Shown: positions 21,460 through 28,519 of the stretch, piece by piece
Layout: the number at the start of each line of letters is the position of its first letter
How positions within the stretch are numbered: position 1 is the stretch's first letter
Origin: a virus
IMG/VR virus record: IMGVR_UViG_3300042291_001101
Span: 1-36,590 of that record
Reading direction: 5' to 3' (one strand)
Length of the DNA stretch: 36,590 nucleotides
Translations under genes and position numbers: made by a program
Notes under the pieces: generated by a model
The model's input: the letters and a program-made list of their open reading frames with translations, nothing else
What the model was told of the DNA's origin: nothing
Databases searched by the model: none

Positions 21460-23448
21460 TTAGGCGTCGTATTTGGTGCCTTGGTAGTACAACGCCGCCC
21501 CCACCTTGCGGGGTTCGATGATGCCGTTGGTCACCATAGCCTTAATCAGGGCTTCCGCCTGGTCGCGCTGGAGTTTGTGATCCGCCACCAGTTCCTCCAG
21601 CAAAGCCCCCCGGCTCAGGCGGGGCTTGGACTCAAAGTGCCGATACTGCTGCCCGACCTTGAGCAGCTCGAAACCGCCGGCCAAGGGGGCGACCTCCCAG
21701 AAAACCCGGTCGTCCGAGTGCTTGAGTTTCAGGACAAGGGTAGGCTTGCCGTCAGGCGTCCGCATCCCGGCTTCCTTGCCGCGCTTCGATAGGTTGAATG
21801 AGAACACCGGCAAGTCCTTCGACTCCCGACGGATGTTCAGCACGGCACGGACGTAGTTAACCAACTCCGCCCCGCCCGTACCGCTGTACATCATATCCGA
21901 GAAGGTCTGGCCATCCGTGACCTCCTTGGCCTTCGGCTTGCCTTCGTGGTGGATCAGGATGGCGATGCACCCCGTCTCCTTGAGCATCGGCTCCAGCAGG
22001 CCACGGCAGAAGTTGGTCACGTCGACGTTGTCATTGATGTTGCCGCCGATGTAGGCCATCAGCGGGTCGAGGACGATGACGTCCAACTTATGCCGGACGA
22101 TAATCTTACGGGCGAGCTGAATGATATCTGAGCCGCGCTTTGATGACTCGTTAAAGAAATGCAGGTGCTGCCTGACCATCGCCTTCTCGTCGTTATTCAT
22201 CCTCATGCCAGACATGACGCCTTGGAAGGACTGAGCCATGTCGCCGACGTCGCCCTCCGCCTGGAGGACGCCCATCTTCAGCGGGTGCTTCGCCGGGATG
22301 CCGAACAACTCCCGTCCGCAAGCCCATGACATGGCCATCTGCATTGCGAAGGAAGACTTGCCGATGCCGGACTGCGCGGTGATCAGCAGCGAGCCGCCCT
22401 TCTGCAACCAACGACCGTGGCCGATGACCGTGTTAGGGTCGTTCAGTACGTCGTAGTTCTCAAGGATGTCGGTCGTGACTTCCTCGGGAAAGTCCTGACC
22501 TTCCCGCCACGCCATGAACTCGTCCCAGTCCAGCGAACCAATCTTGAACGCCACTATTCTTTGCTCGTTCTCGCCGCGCATGATGCCCCCCAGCCGGCTC
22601 CAGCGGGAAGGGTTCTTGTTCTGCGGGTCGGGTTCGTGGTCCGAAAGGTAGTCATACACCGTATTACGGCGTTCCTCCCATTGCTCCTTGGTCTGGGCGT
22701 CGACACGCACCCAGGCGTGGACGGACTTGCCGCCCGAGTCGACGAGCAGGCTGATGGGCAGGTTGGACTGCTGGAAGATGGCGATCTGCTCGTCCTTGGC
22801 CTTCTTGTCGAACTCGACCAAGACATGGCGGTAGGCCGACACCGAACCGTCGGTACCCGTAAAGTCGTCGGGCGTGAAGGGGTTGATACGAATCCAAGCC
22901 CCCGACTCCGTGCCGGCGAACTTCGCAGCCCCCACGGCTCCGGGGCCGAAGAACTTGGTGATCCACTCGGCGCGGGTCAGGAAGATGCCCTTCGACGCTG
23001 GGAACCACTTGCCGTCATCGGTCTGGCCGGCCTCGTTCGTGATGCAGATGACGTCCTCGTCCTTGAAGCAGTTCAGCAGCACGTCGGCGGTCGTGAACGG
23101 CGTCTGCACGTCGACCAGCTCCGCCACCCGGTTCGGGTCGAAGACGAAGCGTCCGTTCGCGCCGACACGGCGTTCCTTGCCGGCGACCAGCCAGCCCTTC
23201 TGGCGTTCGTGCGGCTTGACGTAGGCGTCGTTCAACTTGTGACGCAGGTCTTTCTCCGACCAAGGGGGAGAGCAACGGGCGTTGAACTCCTGTAGCAACG
23301 CCCAGGCGTCCGACCACGGCAGGTCAAAGCCGTTGGCAAGGATGCTGGCGGCGCGGTAGGTGGCGGGGTGACCGCCTTGGCCGGCGACGGCGGCAGGCAG
23401 TTTGGCGAGATAGGCTCTCGCCCCGGAAATACGATCCTCGGTGGTCAT
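21460..23448 (-). CDS. Primase-helicase (AEP-like primase + RepA/DnaB-like AAA domain), 662 aa
   Basis: This is the replication initiator enzyme of the phage. Residues about 8-78 resemble a PriCT-type helical domain. An archaeo-eukaryotic primase-like core follows: LVEFD (210-214, acidic motif I), SGGKSVHAWVRV (238-249, sxH motif II) and SRLGGIMRG (284-292, motif III). The helicase half has Walker A AQSGIGKSSF (358-367) and Walker B VIVLDPLMAYIGG (457-469). About 160 residues follow, including a possible C-terminal winged helix. Motif I reads E-F-D rather than the usual D-x-D. No DNA polymerase is encoded, so host polymerase must extend the primers. It is the last gene of the leftward operon. 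Confidence 0.85.
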   Translation of the reverse strand: MTTEDRISGARAYLAKLPAAVAGQGGHPATYRAASILANGFDLPWSDAWALLQEFNARCSPPWSEKDLRHKLNDAYVKPHERQKGWLVAGKERRVGANGRFVFDPNRVAELVDVQTPFTTADVLLNCFKDEDVICITNEAGQTDDGKWFPASKGIFLTRAEWITKFFGPGAVGAAKFAGTESGAWIRINPFTPDDFTGTDGSVSAYRHVLVEFDKKAKDEQIAIFQQSNLPISLLVDSGGKSVHAWVRVDAQTKEQWEERRNTVYDYLSDHEPDPQNKNPSRWSRLGGIMRGENEQRIVAFKIGSLDWDEFMAWREGQDFPEEVTTDILENYDVLNDPNTVIGHGRWLQKGGSLLITAQSGIGKSSFAMQMAMSWACGRELFGIPAKHPLKMGVLQAEGDVGDMAQSFQGVMSGMRMNNDEKAMVRQHLHFFNESSKRGSDIIQLARKIIVRHKLDVIVLDPLMAYIGGNINDNVDVTNFCRGLLEPMLKETGCIAILIHHEGKPKAKEVTDGQTFSDMMYSGTGGAELVNYVRAVLNIRRESKDLPVFSFNLSKRGKEAGMRTPDGKPTLVLKLKHSDDRVFWEVAPLAGGFELLKVGQQYRHFESKPRLSRGALLEELVADHKLQRDQAEALIKAMVTNGIIEPRKVGAALYYQGTKYDA

Positions 23449-23449
23449 G

Positions 23450-24091
23450 TTATCGGTTCCTGACGTTGCAAAGTTCGGTGGCCTTCTTGCGTTCGCACAT
23501 GAAGGCGAATCGCAGGATTGGCTTCATCTTCGTGACGTCGACAAGACTGGGGATAGTCCACTCCCTCATGGCCATGTCCGTGATGCCTCCGACCACGTCT
23601 CCGATGCTCGGCCTGGTGCTTTTCCAAAATACGGCGTAGTGCATCTCGTAGATGCCGTTGACGCATTGCACCCCGACCATGGGGAAGGTGAAGATCAGAA
23701 GGCACTTGGGCTTCATCATCTCAAAGACCACCGGGAAGAATTTGTCCGGGTAACCGTACCCGTCGATGTCGATGACATCATACTTCTTCTTCTTGGCGCG
23801 TAGTTCGTAGATGTAGTTGAAGCTGTCGCCGGTAGTCTCCTTAGACATGGCGGTCACGTTGCCGTGCTGCTCGTACCACTTGGTCAGGTTTCCCTTTCCG
23901 GCGAAGACTTCCAAGATGTCGCCCTTGATCATAGGGGCAAGCGTCTCAAGCTGCTTGATCTTTTCTTCCGGGTGATGATGCCGGTCGCTGTTTTCGGCCT
24001 GCTGCTTACGCAGTTTTTTATGTTTCTCGGAAGACGTCATGGGGACGGTCTTCACTTCAGAAACCGGGAAAAGGTAATCTTCGGTGGTCAT
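23450..24091 (-). CDS. Class I SAM-dependent methyltransferase, Trm1-like motifs, 213 aa
   Basis: A Rossmann methyltransferase core is visible: motif I EVFAGKGNLTKWYEQHG (61-77) and a post-I strand ending GNVTAMSKE. A catalytic-loop candidate YDVIDIDGYGYPDKFFP (104-120) resembles the D-x-D-P-x-G-x-P loop of Trm1-type tRNA guanine methyltransferases, but with G in place of P. The N-terminal 50 residues are charged and histidine-rich. The substrate, RNA or DNA, cannot be decided. The gene ends 1 base before the primase-helicase gene. Both proteins begin MTTED. Confidence 0.65.
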   Translation of the reverse strand: MTTEDYLFPVSEVKTVPMTSSEKHKKLRKQQAENSDRHHHPEEKIKQLETLAPMIKGDILEVFAGKGNLTKWYEQHGNVTAMSKETTGDSFNYIYELRAKKKKYDVIDIDGYGYPDKFFPVVFEMMKPKCLLIFTFPMVGVQCVNGIYEMHYAVFWKSTRPSIGDVVGGITDMAMREWTIPSLVDVTKMKPILRFAFMCERKKATELCNVRNR

Positions 24092-24115
24092 GGTGGCTCT
24101 TTGACTTGTGGACGC

Positions 24116-24406
24116 CTATTTCCGCTTACGCAATCCTTTAAGGCAGCTCGGCTTATATTTCTTCCATTGATACCGGGCGGCGTAACTGACCTTGAAAGTC
24201 GGTGCGTTGTCGCAGGTCAGGCCGATCACATTGAAATTAATCCACTCCGCGCTGTCCTCTTCGGACTCGTTCATGTACCTCATGTGTACTTCGATAAGCC
24301 GGTAATAGGAGTAGATCAGGAAACCGTCCTTTGACGTCCCGACGATAGCGTCGTCGAACCACTCTCCAGGCTCGATGCGGATTGCGTTAGGATGATACTT
24401 TGCCAT
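24116..24406 (-). CDS. Hypothetical protein, 96 aa
   Basis: Not recognised. Start MAKYHPNAIRIEPGEWFDDA (24406) is chosen because it overlaps the methyltransferase gene by 20 bases; a longer frame upstream is only the antisense-like continuation. The product is strand-rich (GFLIYSYYRLIEVHMRYMNE) with a basic C-terminus (KKYKPSCLKGLRKRK), perhaps nucleic-acid binding. It lies between two methyltransferase genes and could be a partner of either. Confidence 0.6.
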   Translation of the reverse strand: MAKYHPNAIRIEPGEWFDDAIVGTSKDGFLIYSYYRLIEVHMRYMNESEEDSAEWINFNVIGLTCDNAPTFKVSYAARYQWKKYKPSCLKGLRKRK

Positions 24407-25562
24407 GGATGAAATTGATGCGTTCGCCAATCCAGCGCATGACCGGCACGGCCATTGAATTGCCACAGGCGTGGTAACGGGGTGAGTCCGAACACTCTTC
24501 CTCCGGCTTACCTTTGTACGGGATGCGGCTCCAGTTGTCGGGAAAGCCCATCAGGCGTTCGACCTCGACGACACTCAAACGTCGAACCGTCGACGGCGGG
24601 ATGGCCACATGGGCGTTCTGATCCCCGCTGTCCGTAGACACCGTAGGGAAGAAGTCGTAGGACGGGTTAGCTACGGCCTGACGTCGTAGGTTGCCAGGCT
24701 GAAAAGCTACTGGGGCTTGCTCGCAACCTGTTCCAATGTTCTCATCAGAGGAGCCGGCATACTCTTCCCCCTGCCCTTCGACCTTTCGAGGATTCCCCTG
24801 CAACATTCCGCGCTCAAAGAGTACCGCAGCAGGTGGTCGCCAGTCTCCAAGATATCCGACAAGGAACACTCTTTTGCGTCGCTGGGGAAGTCCGAAGCCG
24901 TTGCAGTCCAGCTGCCTCCAGGCACAGCAATACCCGAGGTCAACCAGCGACCTTTGGAAGGCGGCGAAATCGAGTCCGCCGCCGCTGGATAGAACGCCCG
25001 AGACGTTTTCCCAGACAATCCAGCGCGGTCGAAGTCGTCCAGCCAGCTCGGCAAAGGCAAGGGCGAGTTGACCACGGAGATCATCCATGCCTCCTCGCTT
25101 GCCTCCGATTGAGAAAGACTGGCAGGGAGTTCCGCCGACGAGGAGGTCCACATCTCCAATTGATAGGGGCCACTCGGCGTGTTTGGTGAGGTCGCCATAA
25201 TTAGGTACGTTAGGGAATCGGTGTTTGAGGATGGCTGATGGAAAAGGTTCAATCTCGGAAAATCCGACCGGCTTCCAGCCCATGTGATGCCAGGCTACCG
25301 ACGCTGCCTCCATGCCGGAGCAAACAGAAAGATAGCGAATCTTGTTTTGTTTTTCGCTCATGGGTGGCTGGTTATACTTGTACTCGTTACTATGGTTTTC
25401 AGAAATAAACAAGTACTGATCAGGGCTTGTGGAAATAGTGAAGACCTTGTCTTCGTAAACAAGAGGGCCGGTGCCGCCACCCTTAACGCCAAGCCGGATT
25501 CGTCCGCCCTTCGTACCAGAGCAATTACCACCCCCCCGTACCTTGAAGCAAATGGGTTTCAT
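24387..25562 (-). CDS. C5-cytosine DNA methyltransferase with displaced TRD-like N-terminus
   Basis: The enzyme methylates cytosine C5 in DNA. From residue 76 the order is canonical: motif I LSVCSGMEAASVAWHHMG (78-95), motif IV GGTPCQSFS with catalytic Cys147, motif VI WENVSG (184-189), motif VIII QRRKRVFLVG (227-236), and motifs IX-X ending GNSMAVPV (367-374). Residues 1-68 are unusual: ICFKVRGGG ... VKGGGTGPLVYEDKVFTIST ... PDQYLF reads like the variable recognition segment that phage C5 enzymes carry after motif VIII, and it parallels 285-321 here. The ATG at 25562 overlaps the upstream stop (TGATG); the methyltransferase could also start at MSEKQNK (25361). It may protect phage DNA from host restriction. 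Confidence 0.88.
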   Translation of the reverse strand: MKPICFKVRGGGNCSGTKGGRIRLGVKGGGTGPLVYEDKVFTISTSPDQYLFISENHSNEYKYNQPPMSEKQNKIRYLSVCSGMEAASVAWHHMGWKPVGFSEIEPFPSAILKHRFPNVPNYGDLTKHAEWPLSIGDVDLLVGGTPCQSFSIGGKRGGMDDLRGQLALAFAELAGRLRPRWIVWENVSGVLSSGGGLDFAAFQRSLVDLGYCCAWRQLDCNGFGLPQRRKRVFLVGYLGDWRPPAAVLFERGMLQGNPRKVEGQGEEYAGSSDENIGTGCEQAPVAFQPGNLRRQAVANPSYDFFPTVSTDSGDQNAHVAIPPSTVRRLSVVEVERLMGFPDNWSRIPYKGKPEEECSDSPRYHACGNSMAVPVMRWIGERINFIHGKVSS

Positions 25563-25789
25563 CAACCGTAAAAGTATTTCATCTGGATACGCTTACCGTC
25601 GAAGAAGCGTAACTTGAGCTGCTTTATCTCGCCGGCCTTGACCAGTTCCAGCACCCATTCCCGCGCCGTCGTGCGGTGAACCTTCCATTCCTTGGTCAAC
25701 TGATCCAAGTCCTTGAAGCCTTTGGGAATCTCGTCGGCTCCCTTAGACCTTATTTTCCAGAGTTTCTTCAGGACTTCTTCGGTCTTCAT
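25562..25789 (-). CDS. Winged-helix/HTH DNA-binding protein, 75 aa
   Basis: Start MKTEEVLKKLWKIRSKGADE (25789) overlaps the metallophosphoesterase stop (ATGA). Residues about 31-52 (LTKEWKVHRTTAREWVLELV) form a clear helix-turn-helix, followed by a strand pair (EIKQLKLRFFDGKRIQMKYF) as a wing. The family is that of small phage winged-helix proteins; the target is unknown. It stands directly before the methyltransferase gene and could regulate this operon. Confidence 0.7.
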   Translation of the reverse strand: MKTEEVLKKLWKIRSKGADEIPKGFKDLDQLTKEWKVHRTTAREWVLELVKAGEIKQLKLRFFDGKRIQMKYFYG

Positions 25790-26508
25790 ACGGGTAAAAT
25801 CCATTCGTCTTGGCCGTGCGGCTGCTCATGCACCCACGGTATGAGTTTATCGTCGGTATAGTAGCCGAAGACCATGCCTTGCGACCAGGCGAACGTGGCG
25901 CGGCGGGTGTTGGCATAATCCATAGCCCCCCGGCGGGTCAGGGTGCCGACGCTGATGCCCGTCGGAGTATCGTCCCGGCGTCCCGTCATGCGACCGACCT
26001 TGTGCGTGTGGGCGAAGATCACGTTGCCGTACATCTCGGCCATGTCCCGTGGGGCGTTCTCCCCGTAGACGGTGCCGTGGGTGAACTTGTAGTTGGCCAA
26101 CTGGAACGCCTGCCAGATGCCCGTGTACTCGATGAACAGGGCTTTTCGCTTACGGCAATGCTCGGTAATGTCGTTGATCAGGCGAAGGGCGTAGCCGGAA
26201 TAGATTTCGTCGTCCGAAGCCGCTTCCCGCCATAGGCGTACCTCATGGTTGCCGGCCAGAACGATGTTCGGGCGGAGCTGGTCTAGAAATTTCAGCCCCC
26301 CGCCGATATCGGGTTCGACGGCGTCGCCCTTGCCCCGCGCCGACGACATGAAGGGGGTCATGTCCACGAAGTCGCCTAGGTGGACGGTCATATGGGGTTT
26401 CCACCGTTCCTTGAACTTGAGGACGCCCGAGATGGCCTTCGGGTCGGCATACATCCCGTGGGAGCAGCCGACCGCCATGAACCGCTTCCAGCCCTTATTG
26501 ATGTTCAT
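25786..26508 (-). CDS. Calcineurin-like metallophosphoesterase, 240 aa
   Basis: The two-metal phosphoesterase motifs are in order: MAVGCSHGMYAD (11-22), HLGDFVD (43-49, metal-bridging Asp46), AGNHEVRLW (85-93, Asn87-His88), FTHGTVYG (about 137-144) and FAHTHKVGR (about 168-176). The usual first D-x-H is C15-S16-H17 here, so one classic metal ligand is missing. Such phage enzymes act on DNA ends or nucleotides; the substrate is not evident. It overlaps the 73-aa HTH gene upstream by 14 bases and the winged-helix gene downstream by ATGA. Confidence 0.8.
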   Translation of the reverse strand: MNINKGWKRFMAVGCSHGMYADPKAISGVLKFKERWKPHMTVHLGDFVDMTPFMSSARGKGDAVEPDIGGGLKFLDQLRPNIVLAGNHEVRLWREAASDDEIYSGYALRLINDITEHCRKRKALFIEYTGIWQAFQLANYKFTHGTVYGENAPRDMAEMYGNVIFAHTHKVGRMTGRRDDTPTGISVGTLTRRGAMDYANTRRATFAWSQGMVFGYYTDDKLIPWVHEQPHGQDEWILPV

Positions 26509-26716
26509 TGTTATTATTAGGCAGGTGTTTAGGGGGTCGACCGATTCCAGACCAGATGAAGGACACCTTCATGCGGGCGGCGGCTTCCTGCACGGCGCGG
26601 AGGCTATACTCGTAGGAGTAGGCGGTCTCCTTGGCGGTCAGGCCGTGCTTGATGCCCTCTAGGACGGCCAGTCTGGCCGGCGGACGCCCGTAGCAATTAA
26701 TCTTCTGGCGGCTCAT
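26495..26716 (-). CDS. Small HTH-like protein, 73 aa
   Basis: Start MSRQKINCYGRPPARLAVLE is set by ATGA overlap with the upstream gene. The segment VLEGIKHGLTAKETAYSYEY-SLRAVQEAAARM has helix-turn-helix character: a G-L-T-A-K-E turn, then a second helix. The C-terminus is polar (PNNNNEHQ). It resembles in layout the 58-aa protein at 26958-27134 (GLTYADVQAKYGYRRASLYE), so the two may be distant paralogues. The target is unknown. Confidence 0.6.
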   Translation of the reverse strand: MSRQKINCYGRPPARLAVLEGIKHGLTAKETAYSYEYSLRAVQEAAARMKVSFIWSGIGRPPKHLPNNNNEHQ

Positions 26717-26961
26717 CGGTTGAGCAGGTTGACCGCCTGATGATCGCCGTTGTGCAGTTCCCAGAACTCGACGTTCGACCGGCGGAGGGTCGGCAGCACG
26801 GTGCGCTTCCACTTGGCCAGCTCGGTGGCGTACTCGTCTCGGCTGTAGGCCACGAACTCGGGATGCTCTACCTTACCCCCGTCGAGGATGACGAGCAGGG
26901 CGTGGCAGCGGCGTGGCATCTTATGGGTATACTGGGTAAGGTTGATAGGGGGCTTTCTCAT
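26713..26961 (-). CDS. Hypothetical protein, 82 aa
   Basis: Not recognised. The product begins MRKPPINLTQYTHKMPRRCH and contains a strand (ALLVILDGGKVEHPEFVAYS) and a helix with WKRTVLPTLRRSNVEFWEL. It is coupled on both sides by ATGA overlaps (with 26958-27134 upstream and 26495-26716 downstream), which supports translation. No motif suggests an activity. Confidence 0.6.
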   Translation of the reverse strand: MRKPPINLTQYTHKMPRRCHALLVILDGGKVEHPEFVAYSRDEYATELAKWKRTVLPTLRRSNVEFWELHNGDHQAVNLLNR

Positions 26962-27134
26962 GTGCGATGTTTGGAGGGTTTGAGTTTAAGGTTAAGGTGT
27001 CGGGCGGCTTCGTAAAGGCTGGCACGTCGGTAGCCGTACTTGGCCTGGACGTCGGCGTAGGTCAGGCCGGCGGCGTGGGCTTCGACGACCGCTTGCTTGA
27101 TTTTGCCGTAGTTGTCTCTTCTTGAGGTTGCCAT
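26958..27134 (-). CDS. Small HTH protein, 58 aa
   Basis: Start MATSRRDNYGKIKQAVVEAH; the core GLTYADVQAKYGYRRASLYE reads as a helix-turn-helix of the kind found in resolvase or Trp-repressor-like small proteins, with a basic end (KLKPSKHRT). It overlaps the upstream 73-aa gene by 73 bases, an unusually long overlap for this genome, and overlaps the downstream gene by ATGA. It probably binds DNA; the partner is unknown. Confidence 0.55.
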   Translation of the reverse strand: MATSRRDNYGKIKQAVVEAHAAGLTYADVQAKYGYRRASLYEAARHLNLKLKPSKHRT

Positions 27135-27283
27135 TTGTTCCAAGGTTTGGCCATCAGTTCGTTCCATCGATCACGGTCGGCTTTTGTGGTCTTCTCGACA
27201 AGCCTGGCTTCGTTGGGGGTGAGGGAGGCTTTGATGAAGCGGGTATTCTTGCAGGACATACCGACCTGCTTCGGGTGCTTCAC
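27062..27283 (-). CDS. Hypothetical protein, 73 aa
   Basis: Not recognised. The GTG start at 27283 is chosen because it overlaps the stop of the coiled-coil gene upstream (GTGA), a junction used elsewhere here. The product runs KHPKQVGMSCKNTRFIKASL, then a helix with NEARLVEKTTKADRDRWNEL, then a Thr/Ser/Lys-rich tail. Its last 73 bases also encode the start of the 58-aa HTH protein in another frame, so one of the two ends could be annotated too long. Confidence 0.5.
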   Translation of the reverse strand: MKHPKQVGMSCKNTRFIKASLTPNEARLVEKTTKADRDRWNELMAKPWNKWQPQEETTTAKSSKRSSKPTPPA

Positions 27284-27690
27284 GGCTGCTTGCCCTCCTT
27301 GGCGGCTCGCCATTGGAACGAGGCGTTTCCGACTTCATAAGAAGACATCTTGCTCGTAAGCACTCGCTCAAGTTCATCCCCGGCCTTGGTCAGCCTCTCG
27401 ACCTGTGCGGATGCGTCACAGCACATCCCATACTTTTTGTCGATGGCATCAGAGCCAACAATCTCTTCAAGACGATGCACCTCGGCCTTGAGCCGGGCGT
27501 TCTCGGCTTCCAAGTCTATGTTTGGGATAATCGTGCGCGTGGAAAACGAACGCAACCGGGCGTTCTCGTCTTTCAGGCGGGTGCATTCGGCGTCCAGCTC
27601 GTCGCAGATTTCCTTATAGCGGACGAGGTCGCTCTGGGCGATGACCATCGCCGCCCACTTCTCGGGGTCGACTGGGATGAAGCGGCTCAT
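27280..27690 (-). CDS. Coiled-coil protein, 136 aa
   Basis: Not recognised. After the opening MSRFIPVDPEKWAAMVIAQS come two heptad-rich stretches: about 25-50 (RYKEICDELDAECTRLKDEN) and about 60-110 (LEAENARLKAEVHRLEEIVG). It probably oligomerises. Such proteins in early phage operons are often accessory factors of unknown role. It is coupled to the next gene by GTGA and abuts the previous gene's stop. Confidence 0.6.
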   Translation of the reverse strand: MSRFIPVDPEKWAAMVIAQSDLVRYKEICDELDAECTRLKDENARLRSFSTRTIIPNIDLEAENARLKAEVHRLEEIVGSDAIDKKYGMCCDASAQVERLTKAGDELERVLTSKMSSYEVGNASFQWRAAKEGKQP

Positions 27691-27932
27691 CAGTTGTTAT
27701 AGCAGGAACGACGGATCGTGCGTTCGTGATGCTTCCAGCCGTAGCCCGGAACGTAAGCGCGGACTCGTCCGATGACGTCCTTGCCGACCAAGGTGATCTG
27801 GACGCTCATATCGTCGTCGTGGCAACTCAACCCCGTGCAGTCAGGCGGCAGGTTTTCCATCATGTTCACGATGGCGTTGTCTGCCCAGACCTCAAAGCCT
27901 AGGCGGTCGATTTGTTCTTTGTCTGGTTTCAT
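27690..27932 (-). CDS. Hypothetical protein, 80 aa
   Basis: Not recognised. The product begins MKPDKEQIDRLGFEVWADNA and continues with strands (DMSVQITLVGKDVIGRVRAY) and a basic end (KHHERTIRRSCYNN). There are three cysteines but no paired metal motif. It overlaps the kinase gene by ATGA and abuts the coiled-coil gene. The role is unknown. Confidence 0.55.
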   Translation of the reverse strand: MKPDKEQIDRLGFEVWADNAIVNMMENLPPDCTGLSCHDDDMSVQITLVGKDVIGRVRAYVPGYGWKHHERTIRRSCYNN

Positions 27933-28519
27933 CGGTAGATGTGGTAGATTTCAGACGCTACGGCACGGACGCCGGCGGGGTCAACCGCCAACCGAGTATG
28001 CAGTATCTGCATGGACGCCATCATGTCCGCCAAGCTGCCCGCCTCCTCGTCGTTCGCCGGCCCGTAACCAGGCCGCTGCATCTCGACCGTGACGATCTGG
28101 GCATCGAGGTGCTTGGCCAAAAACAGGTACTCATTCAGGTAACGCCAATCCGAGACCAAGGCCACGGGGCGGACGTCGATCGGCGCGTAGTCCAAGAACA
28201 TATGCACTTGGGCGTTCAGGTGCCGAGCGAAGATATCTTTGTCCACCCCCCGGAGGGTACGGCCTAATTCGACCAGCAGCCCCCTATGGCGAACCTTGAA
28301 GTCTTCGGCGTGGAAGTCCCGCTCCCCGGCCTTGAAGACCCCCATCGCCCGAAGCACGTCGTTCGCCCTGTCCTTCAGGACGTCGGCGAACTTGAAGACC
28401 TCGGCACGGCAACCGTTGCCGTTGAAGTGTTCCATCAGACAAGCGGCGAAGGTGTCCTTCCCCGCGCGAGCGACCCCGGTGATCATAAAGACCAGCGGCT
28501 TGTTATTTTTAGGCATCAT
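27929..28519 (-). CDS. Deoxynucleoside monophosphate kinase-like P-loop protein, 196 aa
   Basis: Phosphorylates (d)NMPs in the phage dNTP pathway. The P-loop ITGVARAGKDTFAACLM stands near the N-terminus (about 14-30); AGKDT is the variant typical of phage dNMP kinases. A lid-like basic segment (FKVRHRGLLVELGRTLRG) and a VALVSDWRYLNEYLFL segment (D-x-R, nucleotide specificity region) follow. Length is close to phage dNMP kinases (about 200-240). Two ATGs in tandem (28519, 28516) are possible starts; they overlap the helicase stop. It may supply dNTPs for replication by host polymerase. Confidence 0.75.
   Translation of the reverse strand: MMPKNNKPLVFMITGVARAGKDTFAACLMEHFNGNGCRAEVFKFADVLKDRANDVLRAMGVFKAGERDFHAEDFKVRHRGLLVELGRTLRGVDKDIFARHLNAQVHMFLDYAPIDVRPVALVSDWRYLNEYLFLAKHLDAQIVTVEMQRPGYGPANDEEAGSLADMMASMQILHTRLAVDPAGVRAVASEIYHIYR

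Noticed and set aside
22417-23295. 292-codon plus-strand frame
   Set aside because: Antisense to the primase-helicase, whose motifs are clear.
23450-24091. Shared MTTED start of the methyltransferase and primase-helicase as a duplication
   Set aside because: Only five residues agree and the codons differ (GAAGAT against GAGGAT); the upstream bases are unrelated, so chance is the simpler reading.
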